64,000 nt of DNA, from contig NZ_CP029829.1 of the NCBI RefSeq assembly GCF_003233655.1, forward strand, positions 940,978 through 1,004,977. The letters are read 5' to 3'. Under the pieces are notes generated by a model. That model searched no databases, was not told the origin of the DNA, and saw only the letters and a program-made list of their open reading frames with translations. Each line of letters opens with the position of its first letter. The first letter of the stretch is position 1. Source of the DNA: Azospirillum ramasamyi. Lineage in GTDB: Bacteria > Pseudomonadota > Alphaproteobacteria > Azospirillales > Azospirillaceae. The position numbers and the translations under genes are program-made. Positions 26,823 through 35,739 of this stretch are shown here, piece by piece.

Positions 26823-27677
26823 ATGGTGAAGGCTGCGACCGACCTGTCCTATTGCGGACGGGAGGTTCGGAAATATGACAACGACCACTTTCTGGCAGGT
26901 CTGTTCACTCCTACCGAAAGGCGAGAAGCGATGTTCGCACTCTACGCCTTCAACCTGGAGATCGCGAAGACCCGGGAGGTCGTCAGCGAACCGATCCTGG
27001 GCCAGATGAGGCTTCAATTCTGGCGTGACGGCATAGAGGCGGTCTATGAGGACGGACCCGTCCCCCGCCATGGCGTGATGGATCCGCTGGCCGAGGCGGC
27101 CCGCGGGCTGGGGCTGAGCCGCGTCCTGTTCGACCGGCTGATCGACGCGCGGGAGGCCGACCTGGACGACACGCCGCCGGCCGACCTGACCTGCCTCGTC
27201 AACTATGCCGAGGTAACCGGGGCGCCGCTGGTCCAACTGGCGCTCGAGATTTTGGGCGTGCGGGACGAGGCGGCGATGGCGGCCGGGCGTCATGTCGGCA
27301 TCGCCTATGCCCTGGCCGGCATCCTGCGCGCGGCGCCGTTCCTGGCCCGCCAGAATCGCCAGCGCCTGCCGGAAGATCTGATGCAGCGCCATGGCGCCCG
27401 AAGCGAGGATCTGTTCGCCGGCCGTTTCAGCGCGGAACTGCGGTCGGTGGTGGGCGAGATCGCCGATGTGGCGCGCAGGCATCTGGACGAGGCGCGCGCC
27501 CTGCGCCGTCAGGTGCCGAAGGCGGCGGTGCCGGCGCTGCTGCCGGCCACGCTTGCCGACCTGCATCTGGGCGTGATCGCGCGGGAGCGCAACGACGTGT
27601 TCGTCCCGCGCGTGCTGCTGCCCAACCCGTTCCGGCAGATGAAGCTGGGCTGGGCGGCGATGCGCGGGCGCTACTGA
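26823..27677 (+). CDS. Squalene/phytoene-synthase-fold protein without catalytic aspartates (NDUFAF6-like)
   Basis: 284 residues from ATG 26823. The fold is that of trans-isoprenyl synthases (YCGREVRKYDNDHFLAGLF, ALYAFNLEIAKTREVV, PILGQMRLQFWRD). At the first aspartate motif (CRxxDDIxD in active enzymes) it has NLEIAKTREVV. At the second it has YALAGILRAAPF, so neither motif is kept. This is the pattern of the NDUFAF6 group, whose mitochondrial member is needed for complex I assembly. I infer an assembly role, not isoprenoid synthesis. It is divergent from hpnC and convergent with trmFO. Confidence 0.85.
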   Translation: MVKAATDLSYCGREVRKYDNDHFLAGLFTPTERREAMFALYAFNLEIAKTREVVSEPILGQMRLQFWRDGIEAVYEDGPVPRHGVMDPLAEAARGLGLSRVLFDRLIDAREADLDDTPPADLTCLVNYAEVTGAPLVQLALEILGVRDEAAMAAGRHVGIAYALAGILRAAPFLARQNRQRLPEDLMQRHGARSEDLFAGRFSAELRSVVGEIADVARRHLDEARALRRQVPKAAVPALLPATLADLHLGVIARERNDVFVPRVLLPNPFRQMKLGWAAMRGRY

Positions 27678-27782
27678 CGCCCGCGCGACTATGCTTGCCC
27701 TCGGACGGCGGGGGCGGCCGTCCGGCCGCTTGCCTTCGCAGGCACGGGCCTGCTGGGCCGCAGTCGCGGCCCTTATCGCCGG

Positions 27783-27802
27783 GCGCAAGTCGGAACTTGC
27801 GC
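27783..27802. terminator. Perfect hairpin between convergent NDUFAF6-like gene and trmFO
   Basis: An 8-bp perfect stem GCGCAAGT / ACTTGCGC with a CGGA tetraloop lies ten bases past the trmFO stop. No T-run follows on either strand, so termination is uncertain. Confidence 0.4.
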
Positions 27803-27811
27803 TAGGCGGTA

Positions 27812-29155
27812 TCAGTCCTTGAGCCAGCCGTCGAGGTCGGCCAGTGCCCGGCGGGTGTAGGCAAGCTTGCGGTCGCGGCCGCGGATCTTGTCGTCGACCG
27901 GCGGGAAGAGGCCGAAATTGACGTTCATCGGCTGGTAGGTCTCGGCCTCCGCCCCGCCGGTGATGTGGCCGAGGATGGCGCCCAGCGCGGTGGTGACGGG
28001 CGGCTTCGTAATCTCCCGGCCCAGGCGTTCCGCCGCGGCGAAGCGGCCGGCGAGCAGGCCGACGGCCGCGCTCTCCACATAGCCCTCGCAGCCCGTGACC
28101 TGCCCGGCGAAGCGCAGGCGGGGCAGCGACTTCAGCCGCAGGGCGCCGTCCAGCAGGCGCGGGCTGTTCAGGAAGGTGTTGCGGTGCATGCCGCCCAGCC
28201 GGGCGAACTCGGCATTCTCCAGGCCGGGGATCATGCGGAAGATCCGCGCCTGTTCGGCGTGGCGCAGCTTGGTCTGGAAGCCGACGAGGTTGTAGAGCGT
28301 GCCCAGCGCATTGTCCTGGCGCAGCTGGACCACGGCATAGGGGCGGCGTTCCGGCTTGTGCGGGTTGGTCAGGCCGACCGGCTTCATCGGGCCGTAGCGC
28401 AGGGTGTCGACTCCGCGCTCCGCCATCACCTCGATCGGCAGGCAGCCTTCGAAGTAGGGGGTGTTCTTCTCCCACTCCTTGAAGTCGAGCTTCTCGCCCT
28501 CGATCAGGGCGGCGATGAAGGCGCGGTACTCGTCCTTCTCGAAGGCGCAGTTGATGTAGTCCTTGCCGGTGCCGCCGGGGCCAGGCTTGTCGTAGCGCGA
28601 CTGGAACCACGCCTTCGACAGGTCGATGCTCTCCAGATAGACGATGGGAGCGATGGCGTCGAAGAAGGCAAGAGATTCCTCGCCGGTGTGGTCGCGGACG
28701 GCTTCCGCCAGGGCGGGGGAGGTGAGGGGGCCGGTGGCGACGATGACGCTGTCCCACTCCTCCGGCGGCAGGCCGGCGACCTCCTCGCGCTGGAGGGTGA
28801 TGAGGGGATGCGAGGAGACGGCCTCCGTCACCGCATCGGCGAAGCCGTCGCGGTCCATGGCCAGCGCGCCGCCGGCCGGCACCTTGTTCGCGTCGGCGCA
28901 GCGCAGGATCAGCGAGCCGCAGCGCCGCATCTCCTCGTGCAGCAGACCCACCGCGTTGTATTCGGCGTCGTCCGACCGGAAGGAGTTGGAGCAGACCAGC
29001 TCCGCCAGCTTGTCGGTATCGTGGGCCTCGGTCTTGCGGACCGGCCGCATCTCGTGCAGCACGACGGGCACGCCGCGCGAGGCGAGCTGCCACGCGGCTT
29101 CCGAACCGGCGAGACCGCCGCCGATGACATGGACGGGGCGAAGGGTGTCGGTCAT
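27812..29155 (-). CDS. trmFO: Folate/FAD-dependent tRNA (uracil-54-C5)-methyltransferase TrmFO
   Basis: 447 residues. FAD motif [19 protein letters not shown] at residues 10-28, then the TrmFO signatures [16 protein letters not shown] (Cys55) and [19 protein letters not shown]. The C-terminal [30 protein letters not shown] and [12 protein letters not shown] are also present. It makes m5U54 in tRNA using methylene-tetrahydrofolate. The start is [14 protein letters not shown]. The HepT/MntA pair lies upstream on the same strand. Confidence 0.97.
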   Translation of the reverse strand: MTDTLRPVHVIGGGLAGSEAAWQLASRGVPVVLHEMRPVRKTEAHDTDKLAELVCSNSFRSDDAEYNAVGLLHEEMRRCGSLILRCADANKVPAGGALAMDRDGFADAVTEAVSSHPLITLQREEVAGLPPEEWDSVIVATGPLTSPALAEAVRDHTGEESLAFFDAIAPIVYLESIDLSKAWFQSRYDKPGPGGTGKDYINCAFEKDEYRAFIAALIEGEKLDFKEWEKNTPYFEGCLPIEVMAERGVDTLRYGPMKPVGLTNPHKPERRPYAVVQLRQDNALGTLYNLVGFQTKLRHAEQARIFRMIPGLENAEFARLGGMHRNTFLNSPRLLDGALRLKSLPRLRFAGQVTGCEGYVESAAVGLLAGRFAAAERLGREITKPPVTTALGAILGHITGGAEAETYQPMNVNFGLFPPVDDKIRGRDRKLAYTRRALADLDGWLKD

Positions 29156-29188
29156 TGGACTTTCCAGGATACTGTAAGAGCAGGCGGA

Positions 29189-29596
29189 TCAGGGGCGGGT
29201 TATGGCGCTCCGCATCGCCAAGATCCAGGCCTCAATCAATGCGGCATGGGCGGGAAGGCGCGAAAACAGCTCGTTCGCCTTTTCCTCATCGTAGGTATGA
29301 ACCGTCAGGTTCCGGTCGTTCATCATCGCCATCGCCGCTTCCGCCTGCTCCTCCGTCAGGAAACCGGCGATCTGGCTTTCGCGCACCATGGCCTTCGGAC
29401 TTGCCGAAGTCAGTCGTTCAGCGCCCGTCTCGTCGGCGATGACCGACCTCGCGGCTTTCCAGACGGTTTCGGTCGCCAAGGTGAACCGCAGAATCGCGGA
29501 ATCGCGGACCACATCGTCAACCGGCCGATTGAGAACGTCTTGAAGACGGCCAAGGGCTTGGCGTGCCGTGTCGAGTTTTCGGTCTACCTTGTCCAT
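29189..29596 (-). CDS. hepT: HepT-type HEPN toxin (HI0074-like nucleotidyltransferase partner)
   Basis: 135 residues, all helical. It carries the HEPN RNase motif RX4HXY as RNLTVHTY: Arg95, His100 and Tyr102. In characterised MntA/HepT systems this protein cleaves RNA, and the tyrosine in the motif is adenylylated by MntA to silence it. Its start overlaps the end of mntA by 13 bases. Together the two give a complete, apparently intact module between trmFO and a small lipoprotein gene. Confidence 0.85.
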   Translation of the reverse strand: MDKVDRKLDTARQALGRLQDVLNRPVDDVVRDSAILRFTLATETVWKAARSVIADETGAERLTSASPKAMVRESQIAGFLTEEQAEAAMAMMNDRNLTVHTYDEEKANELFSRLPAHAALIEAWILAMRSAITRP

Positions 29597-29889
29597 TCGA
29601 TGCCTTCCCGCTCGACCTCTTGCCGGAATTCACCTCGGGCGGAACGGAGATCGACGACATCGACGAAGTAGGGAACGGTGCTTTCCTCCAGCGCCTCGGC
29701 GATCTCGCCGATCAATCCGGGGGGCAGTGGTTCCATTGGATCTATCGCGACGTCGATGTCGCTCCAATGCCCGACATCGCCACGCGCGCAGGAGCCGAAC
29801 AGATAGACGCGCGCGGGGTGTTCCGCCAAATGATCGAACACGATGCGTTTGACGGTGTCGAGCGCGCGCAGGCGTACCGGGTTCATCAT
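29584..29889 (-). CDS. mntA: MntA-type minimal nucleotidyltransferase antitoxin
   Basis: 101 residues. The nucleotidyltransferase signature GSX10DXD is exact: Gly32-Ser33, then Asp44 and Asp46 (GSCARGDVGHWSDID). A third acidic residue, Asp77 in FVDVVD, completes the metal site. MntA enzymes adenylylate the HepT toxin. It is the upstream gene of the pair (start 29889) and overlaps hepT, which favours coupled translation with the antitoxin made first. Confidence 0.87.
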   Translation of the reverse strand: MMNPVRLRALDTVKRIVFDHLAEHPARVYLFGSCARGDVGHWSDIDVAIDPMEPLPPGLIGEIAEALEESTVPYFVDVVDLRSARGEFRQEVEREGIEWTR

Positions 29890-29931
29890 CCGGCCAGTTT
29901 ACCACGACTCAGGCCGGGAATCGCGCATAGG

Positions 29932-29961
29932 AAAAAACCGGCCTCCACAGGGAAGGCCGGC
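29932..29961 (-). terminator. Rho-independent terminator of the small lipoprotein gene
   Basis: On the minus strand CCGGCCT / AGGCCGG (7 bp, perfect, ten-base loop) is followed by six T. It separates the lipoprotein gene from mntA-hepT. Confidence 0.85.
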
Positions 29962-30021
29962 CGCAAGTCGATCAGGAGTCAATCAGAACATCCAGTCAGA
30001 ACCGTAAAACCGAGCGGGCGC

Positions 30022-30216
30022 TCACTCGCTCTTGGTCGTCGTGCTGCGTTCGATGGTGGTGGCGCCGGTCGGCGCCGGGGTCGCCGTGGTCGAGCCGTAG
30101 CTCGGCGTGGTGGTCGTGGTGGTCGTCGTGCTGGTGGTGGTGCCGTCGGAGCCGCAGGCGGCCAGCAGCAGTGCGGCGCCCAGGGCGGCGCCGGCACCGG
30201 TCACGATCGTCTTCAT
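30022..30216 (-). CDS. Small threonine-rich lipoprotein
   Basis: 64 residues from ATG 30216, with GGGAG nine bases upstream; ATG 30225 is an alternative. A lipoprotein signal ends in LLAAC, placing lipidation on Cys22. The mature part has almost no complexity: GSDG, a run of threonine and serine, then YGSTTATPAPTG and a basic/acidic end TTKSE. It is probably a short unstructured tail on a membrane anchor; no family recognised. It lies between uvrA (63-base gap) and its own terminator. Confidence 0.7.
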   Translation of the reverse strand: MKTIVTGAGAALGAALLLAACGSDGTTTSTTTTTTTTPSYGSTTATPAPTGATTIERSTTTKSE

Positions 30217-30278
30217 GCGCCTCATCTCCCATGCAGTGCGAACTCTGCCGGGGAGAACGCGGCGCAGCTTGCGTTTGT

Positions 30279-33146
30279 TCACGCCCTCTTTCGGGTTGCC
30301 GATTTCCGCACCGCCGGCTTCGCCTTCAGGTAGGGGGCGAGGTACCGGCCGGTGTAGCTGCGCTCCACCTTCGCGACATCCTCCGGCGTGCCTTCGGCGA
30401 CGATCTCGCCGCCGCCGGTGCCGCCCTCAGGCCCCAGGTCGATGATCCAGTCGGCGGTCTTGATGACCTCCAGATTGTGTTCGATCACCAGCACCGTATT
30501 GCCCTGGTCGACCAGCGCATGCAGCACCTCCATCAGCTTTTCGACATCGGCGAAATGCAGGCCGGTGGTCGGCTCGTCCAGGATGTACAGCGTGCGTCCG
30601 GTGGCGCGGCGGCTGAGTTCCTTGGACAGCTTGACGCGCTGCGCCTCGCCGCCCGACAGGGTGGTCGCCGCCTGTCCGATGTGGATGTAGCCGAGGCCCA
30701 CCCGTTCCAGAGTGTCCATCTTGTCGCGGATGCCGGGGACCGCCTTGAAGAACTCCTTGCCTTCCTCGACCGTCATGTCCAGCACGTCGGCGATGGTCTT
30801 GTCGCGGTAGGTGACTTCCAGCGTCTCGCGGTTGTAGCGCTTGCCGTGGCAGACGTCGCAGGTGACGTAGACGTCGGGCAGGAAGTGCATCTCGATCTTG
30901 ATGACGCCGTCGCCCTGGCAGGCCTCGCAGCGCCCGCCCTTGACGTTGAACGAGAAACGGCCGGGTCCGTAGCCGCGCGCCTTCGATTCCGGCAGGCCGG
31001 CGAACCAGTCGCGGATCGGCGTGAAGGCGCCGGTGTAGGTGGCGGGGTTGGAGCGCGGGGTGCGGCCGATCGGCGACTGGTCGATGTCGATGACCTTGTC
31101 CAGATGCTCCAGACCCAGCACCGCGTCATGGTCCGCCGGATGCTCGCGCGCACCCATCAGCTTGCGCGCCACCGCCTTGTACAGCGTCTCGATGATCAGC
31201 GTCGACTTGCCGCCGCCCGACACGCCGGTCACGCAGGTGAAGGTGCCGAGCGGGATCCTGGTCGAGACATTCTGCAGGTTGTTGGCGCGGGCGCCCCGCA
31301 CCTCCAGGAACTGGCCGGGATGGCCGGGCCGGCGGGTGTCGGGGACCGGGACGAAGCGGGTGCCGTTCAGGTATTGGGCGGTGATGCTGTCGGGGTTCTT
31401 CTGAACCTCCTCCGGCCTGCCCTGGGCGATGACGGTGCCGCCGTGCTGGCCGGCGCCGGGGCCCATGTCGACCAGATAGTCGGCGCTGCGGATGGCGTCC
31501 TCGTCATGCTCGACGACGATGACGGTGTTGCCGATGTCGCGCAGACGCTTCAGCGTTTCCAGCAGCCGGTCGTTGTCGCGCTGGTGCAGGCCGATGGACG
31601 GCTCGTCCAGCACATAGAGCACGCCGGTCAGGCCGGAGCCGATCTGCGACGCCAACCGGATCCGCTGGCTCTCGCCGCCGGACAGGCTGCCGGACCCACG
31701 GCTGAGCGTCAGGTAATCGAGGCCGACGGCGTTGAGGAAGCCGAGCCGCTCGTTGATCTCCTTCAGGATGCGGTAGGCGATCTCGCGGTCCTTCGGGCGC
31801 AGATGCTCGTTCAGCTCGCTGAACCAGGCACCGGCGCCGGCGATGGACAGTTCCGCCGCCTCGGAGATGTTGCGGCCGCGGATCTTGACCGCCAGCGCTT
31901 CCGGCTTCAGCCGCGCGCCCTTGCAGACCTCGCAGGGCTGGGACGACTGGTACTTGGACAGCTCGTCGCGGGTCCAGGCGCTGTCGGTCTCGCGGTACCG
32001 CCGTTCCAGGTTGTTGACGATGCCCTCGAACGCCTTGTTGGTCTGGTAGCGCCGCAGGCCGTCGTCATAGGTCATGGTGATGGCCGCCCCGTCCGAGCCG
32101 AACAGGATGGTCTGGCGCACCTTATCCGGCAGTTCCTGCCAGGGCGTGGTCATCGCGACGCCGAAATGCTCGCAGATGCTCTCCAGCGTCTGGTCGTAGT
32201 ATTTGGAGCTCGAGCCCGCCCACGGCGCGATGGCGCCCTTGGCCAGCGGCAGCCGCTCGTCAGGGACCACCAGCATCGGGTCGAAATAGATCTTGCTGCC
32301 CAAGCCGTCGCAGGCCGGGCAGGCGCCGAACGGGTTGTTGAAGGAGAACAGCCGCGGCTCGATCTCCGGGATGGTGAAGCCGCTGACCGGGCAGGCGAAT
32401 TTCTGCGAGAAGACGGTCATCTCGTTGGTTTCGGCGTTCTCGACCCAGACGATGCCGTCGGCAAGCCCCAGCGCGGTTTCCAGCGAATCGGCCAGACGGT
32501 TGCCCAGCCCCTCGCGCACCACGATGCGGTCGACCACCACCTCGATGTCGTGCTTCAGCTTCTTGTTGAGCGCCGGCACCTCGTCGATCTCGTATGTGGT
32601 GCCGTCGACCCGCACGCGCTGGAAGCCGCGCTTGCGCAGGTCCTGGATTTCCTTCCTGTACTCGCCCTTCCGGCCGCGGACGAAGGGCGCCAGCAGCAGC
32701 AGGCGCGTGCCCTCCGGCATCGCCATGATGCGGTCCACCATCTGGCTGACCGTCTGGCTTTCGATCGGCAGGCCGGTGGCCGGCGAATAGGGGATGCCGA
32801 CCCGCGCCCACAGGAGGCGCATGTAGTCGTAGATCTCCGTCACCGTACCGACGGTGGAGCGCGGATTCTTCGAGGTCGTCTTCTGTTCGATGGAGATGGC
32901 CGGCGACAGCCCCTCGATCGAATCGACGTCGGGCTTCTGCATCAGCTCCAGGAACTGGCGCGCGTAGGCCGACAGGCTCTCCACGTAGCGCCGCTGTCCC
33001 TCGGCATAGATGGTGTCGAAGGCGAGCGAGGATTTGCCCGATCCCGACAGGCCGGTGATGACGATCAGCTCGTCGCGCGGCAGATCCACATCGACGTTCT
33101 TCAGGTTGTGTTCCCGCGCGCCGCGGACGCTGATGTACTTGTTCAT
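30279..33146 (-). CDS. uvrA: UvrABC excision nuclease subunit A
   Basis: 955 residues from ATG 33146 ([20 protein letters not shown]), the normal UvrA start. Two ABC ATPase halves are complete: Walker [10 protein letters not shown] and later GVSGGGKST, signatures [12 protein letters not shown] and [11 protein letters not shown]. The zinc-binding cysteines CPAC, CEVC, CEAC and CDVC are present. It scans DNA for bulky lesions with UvrB. There is no clear ribosome site before the ATG. A GAAC-N7-GAAC LexA box covers the start codon itself. Confidence 0.97.
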   Translation of the reverse strand: MNKYISVRGAREHNLKNVDVDLPRDELIVITGLSGSGKSSLAFDTIYAEGQRRYVESLSAYARQFLELMQKPDVDSIEGLSPAISIEQKTTSKNPRSTVGTVTEIYDYMRLLWARVGIPYSPATGLPIESQTVSQMVDRIMAMPEGTRLLLLAPFVRGRKGEYRKEIQDLRKRGFQRVRVDGTTYEIDEVPALNKKLKHDIEVVVDRIVVREGLGNRLADSLETALGLADGIVWVENAETNEMTVFSQKFACPVSGFTIPEIEPRLFSFNNPFGACPACDGLGSKIYFDPMLVVPDERLPLAKGAIAPWAGSSSKYYDQTLESICEHFGVAMTTPWQELPDKVRQTILFGSDGAAITMTYDDGLRRYQTNKAFEGIVNNLERRYRETDSAWTRDELSKYQSSQPCEVCKGARLKPEALAVKIRGRNISEAAELSIAGAGAWFSELNEHLRPKDREIAYRILKEINERLGFLNAVGLDYLTLSRGSGSLSGGESQRIRLASQIGSGLTGVLYVLDEPSIGLHQRDNDRLLETLKRLRDIGNTVIVVEHDEDAIRSADYLVDMGPGAGQHGGTVIAQGRPEEVQKNPDSITAQYLNGTRFVPVPDTRRPGHPGQFLEVRGARANNLQNVSTRIPLGTFTCVTGVSGGGKSTLIIETLYKAVARKLMGAREHPADHDAVLGLEHLDKVIDIDQSPIGRTPRSNPATYTGAFTPIRDWFAGLPESKARGYGPGRFSFNVKGGRCEACQGDGVIKIEMHFLPDVYVTCDVCHGKRYNRETLEVTYRDKTIADVLDMTVEEGKEFFKAVPGIRDKMDTLERVGLGYIHIGQAATTLSGGEAQRVKLSKELSRRATGRTLYILDEPTTGLHFADVEKLMEVLHALVDQGNTVLVIEHNLEVIKTADWIIDLGPEGGTGGGEIVAEGTPEDVAKVERSYTGRYLAPYLKAKPAVRKSATRKRA

Positions 33147-33155
33147 GGAGTGTTC
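33141..33155 (-). promoter_or_regulatory. LexA (SOS) box over the uvrA start codon
   Basis: On the uvrA strand the sequence is GAAC-ACTCCAT-GAAC, an exact match to the alphaproteobacterial LexA consensus GAACN7GAAC (GTTCN7GTTC). The second half-site contains the G of the uvrA ATG and its AAC second codon. An identical copy occurs upstream of ssb. Confidence 0.8.
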
Positions 33156-33315
33156 TTTTACCCGAAGCCCATCCGGATGGAAAGTGGCAAGCAGCCGCAC
33201 CGCATGACGAAAAACGGACCGCCCGGCCGGGTCTCTTGCGGGACCGCCGGACGCCGGCCGGCTGACGATATAAGCGCGGGGTGCGGCATTGCCACCGGCG
33301 CCCGGCGCGGGTCGG

Positions 33316-34932
33316 TCATGACCAGAAGGGCGGTACGGCGCGGAAGCGCTTCCACAGCTCGGGCAGGGTCTTGCGCCGCTTGTCTGACCGGCGCTCGATC
33401 CAGGCGGCGACGGCGGCGACCGTCTTCCTGTCCGCGCCCTTCAACTCGCCCAGCATGCGGGCTCCGGTGACGGCGTCCTGCTCGGCGTCCAGCGCCGCCT
33501 GCAGCGGCTCCAGCGCCGCGAAGAAGGGCAGTACGGCGGCTTCCGGATAGAGGCCGCGGAAGAAGTCGGCGGTGTAGCGCAGGCTGCGCAGCCGGCGGCG
33601 CAGCTTGTCGCGGCCCTTGGCATCCTCCGGCGGCTTGGGCGTCTTGCCGAGCTTCGCCATGCGCACGGACAGCCAGCCGCCGGCCAGCGTGGCGACCGGC
33701 GCCGACAGCATGGCGCGGCGGTTGCCCTCGGCCTGCGACACCCAGCGGCCATGCTCCAGCCACGCGCCAAGTCCCAGGAGCATGGTGGTGCAGCCGGGCG
33801 CCAGGATCGCCGCCATCGCTTCCCGCGCCGGACCGGCTCCGGCGGAGCGGGCGAGGGCGGCCAGCCGGTCGAGCGCCGCGCCGTCGATGCCCGGCAGTGC
33901 CGCGCGGTCGGCGAGCAGCGGATCGATGACGTCGGACATCAGCACGTCCCAGCCCCGCGCCGGCCCGAGCCGCTTCGCCAGCGCCCGGCTCTCCTCCACC
34001 AGACGGTCGGCTTCGGGGGAGGCGATCAGCGGCGCGAAGAGGCGGTGGGCGATGCGCAGCCGGCGCAGCGCGACGCGCATCCGGTGCAGCCCTTCCACAT
34101 CGCTGCCGCCGAGCGCACAGGCCTCGTTGGCGAGGAACTGGCGCAGCGCGTGGCGCAGGATGTGGCGATAGGCCTCGGCGACCGTGGTCAGGGGCGACAG
34201 GCCCAGCGGCTCGGCTTCCACCGGTCCGGGCGCCCTGCCGGTGACCAGCCGGAGTCCGGCCTCCGCCTTGCTCTCGTTGCCGATGCGCATGGGGACGGCG
34301 GCCTGCAGCGTCAGCGCCAGTTCGAACAGGCTGGCGACCTTTCCGGCCTTCAGCTCCAGTTCCACCTCGCTGATCGGCAGAGAGTTGCCGCCGGCATAGA
34401 CCCGCCCGTCGTCGACCGCCATCTCCACCGCCGTCAGCGGATCGGGACGGAGCAGCAGGGTGGTGCGGTTGAAGTCGGTGATGAACAGGCAGTCCAGATC
34501 GTCGAGAGCCGCCGCCGGCACCAGACCGGCGACGCCGGGGTCGGTCAGCACGCCGCGGTCCACCGCTTCGCCCGCAACGATCCAGTCCCACTCCCGCCGC
34601 ACCGCGACCGCGGCGGAATCGCCGGGGCTGGCGCTGTTGACCGTTTTCAGCGTCTGGACGAAGCGGTCGCCCTCCTGCCGCACGCGCAGCGCCACCCCGT
34701 TGGCAGCCAGCTTCAGGTCCGGCGTGTCGAAATAGGCGGTGCGCAGGCGCTGCGTCGCCGCCGGCCCATCGGCCAGCGCCAGCAGCGCCGGCAGCGAGGC
34801 GACCCGCGCCAGATCCGCCGACGCCGCATGGAGCTTCAGCTCCACCTCGCGGACGGCGGGGGCGGATGGCTGCGCATCGGGGACGGCAGACGGCTTGGCG
34901 GAGGGCTTGGCGGGCGGAACGACGGGTGGCAA
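33316..34932 (-). CDS. CYTH-CHAD protein (inorganic triphosphatase-like with polyphosphate-binding domain)
   Basis: 538 residues. A Pro/Ala-rich start is followed by the CYTH triphosphate-tunnel domain (about 27-225) with its ExExK signature at Glu29, Glu31 and Lys33. The CHAD helical domain (about 245-535) has conserved histidines and arginines such as [18 protein letters not shown] and [25 protein letters not shown] proteins such as YgiF hydrolyse triphosphate, and CHAD binds polyphosphate. Its place beside sixA, ppk and ppx strongly supports a polyphosphate-related role. Confidence 0.9.
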   Translation of the reverse strand: MPPVVPPAKPSAKPSAVPDAQPSAPAVREVELKLHAASADLARVASLPALLALADGPAATQRLRTAYFDTPDLKLAANGVALRVRQEGDRFVQTLKTVNSASPGDSAAVAVRREWDWIVAGEAVDRGVLTDPGVAGLVPAAALDDLDCLFITDFNRTTLLLRPDPLTAVEMAVDDGRVYAGGNSLPISEVELELKAGKVASLFELALTLQAAVPMRIGNESKAEAGLRLVTGRAPGPVEAEPLGLSPLTTVAEAYRHILRHALRQFLANEACALGGSDVEGLHRMRVALRRLRIAHRLFAPLIASPEADRLVEESRALAKRLGPARGWDVLMSDVIDPLLADRAALPGIDGAALDRLAALARSAGAGPAREAMAAILAPGCTTMLLGLGAWLEHGRWVSQAEGNRRAMLSAPVATLAGGWLSVRMAKLGKTPKPPEDAKGRDKLRRRLRSLRYTADFFRGLYPEAAVLPFFAALEPLQAALDAEQDAVTGARMLGELKGADRKTVAAVAAWIERRSDKRRKTLPELWKRFRAVPPFWS

Positions 34933-35031
34933 GGGGCGGGGTCCTCCCGAATCCGGCCGGAATGGCCTGACGGCCAGAGCGGTCTGGAATTGAACAGGTG
35001 GCTCCGTGGATACTCCAACCGCCGCCGCAGG

Positions 35032-35550
35032 TTAAGTGAGTTTACGCGGCTGCACAAAATCCGCCAGCCGGCCGGCGCCGAGCTCAAGGTCGGCCCAATG
35101 CAGGGTTTCGAAGACCAGGACGGCGCAGGCGCCGGACGGAAACTTGCTGCCCATGGCATGGCGCAGGTGGTGGTCGCCGCTGCCGGTCAGCGCGTTCGCC
35201 AACTCGTGCAGATCGGGGTTGTGGGCCACCAGCATCAGGCCGGTCGCGGAATCCGGCGCGTCGCGCAGCCGTTCCAGAAGGGTGCGGGCGCCGCACAGAT
35301 ACAGGCCGCGTTCATGCTCGACCGGCGGGTAGGGCGCGCCCATCGCCGCCATCACCCGCTTGCGCGTCTCCACCGCCCGGACCGCGGTGGAGCACAGGAC
35401 GAGGTCGATGCGGGCATGATGCCTGGCGAGATAGCTGCCGACCAGCGACGCAGCCTTCTCCCCGCGGGCGCTCAGGGGGCGGTCGTGGTCGTCCAGCGAC
35501 GGATCGTCCCAGGTGGATTTGGCATGGCGCAGCAGGAACAGCGTCTTCAT
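35032..35550 (-). CDS. sixA: SixA-like phosphohistidine phosphatase
   Basis: 172 residues. The histidine-phosphatase motif LRHAKS places Arg8-His9 at the N-terminus; the second histidine is in [14 protein letters not shown], and [11 protein letters not shown] supplies an arginine. SixA dephosphorylates histidine phosphotransfer domains in E. coli; the target here is unknown. It shares strand with the CYTH-CHAD gene and diverges from ppk with a 189-base intergenic region. Confidence 0.88.
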   Translation of the reverse strand: MKTLFLLRHAKSTWDDPSLDDHDRPLSARGEKAASLVGSYLARHHARIDLVLCSTAVRAVETRKRVMAAMGAPYPPVEHERGLYLCGARTLLERLRDAPDSATGLMLVAHNPDLHELANALTGSGDHHLRHAMGSKFPSGACAVLVFETLHWADLELGAGRLADFVQPRKLT

Positions 35551-35739
35551 GGCGGGATTCGGTCGGATTTAGCTGGCCGGAAGGTGGAGAAGGGGTGGAG
35601 ATGGCCTGGATCATCGCCAAATGGGAGTCCTGAAACCGTAACGCATATGGGATACTCTGTCTGCCCACCATATCATGGTTGCCCAAGGCACCGCTTCGCG
35701 GCCGGGGGCAGACGGGGTCCCAGAATTTCAGAGGTTGAC

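Noticed and set aside
33751..35739. Very long open frame running into ppk from upstream (would give a protein of almost 1,400 residues)
   Set aside because: The upstream part is antisense to the CYTH-CHAD and sixA genes. PPK homology starts at the GTG at 35740 or slightly before, so the extension is a product of high GC content.
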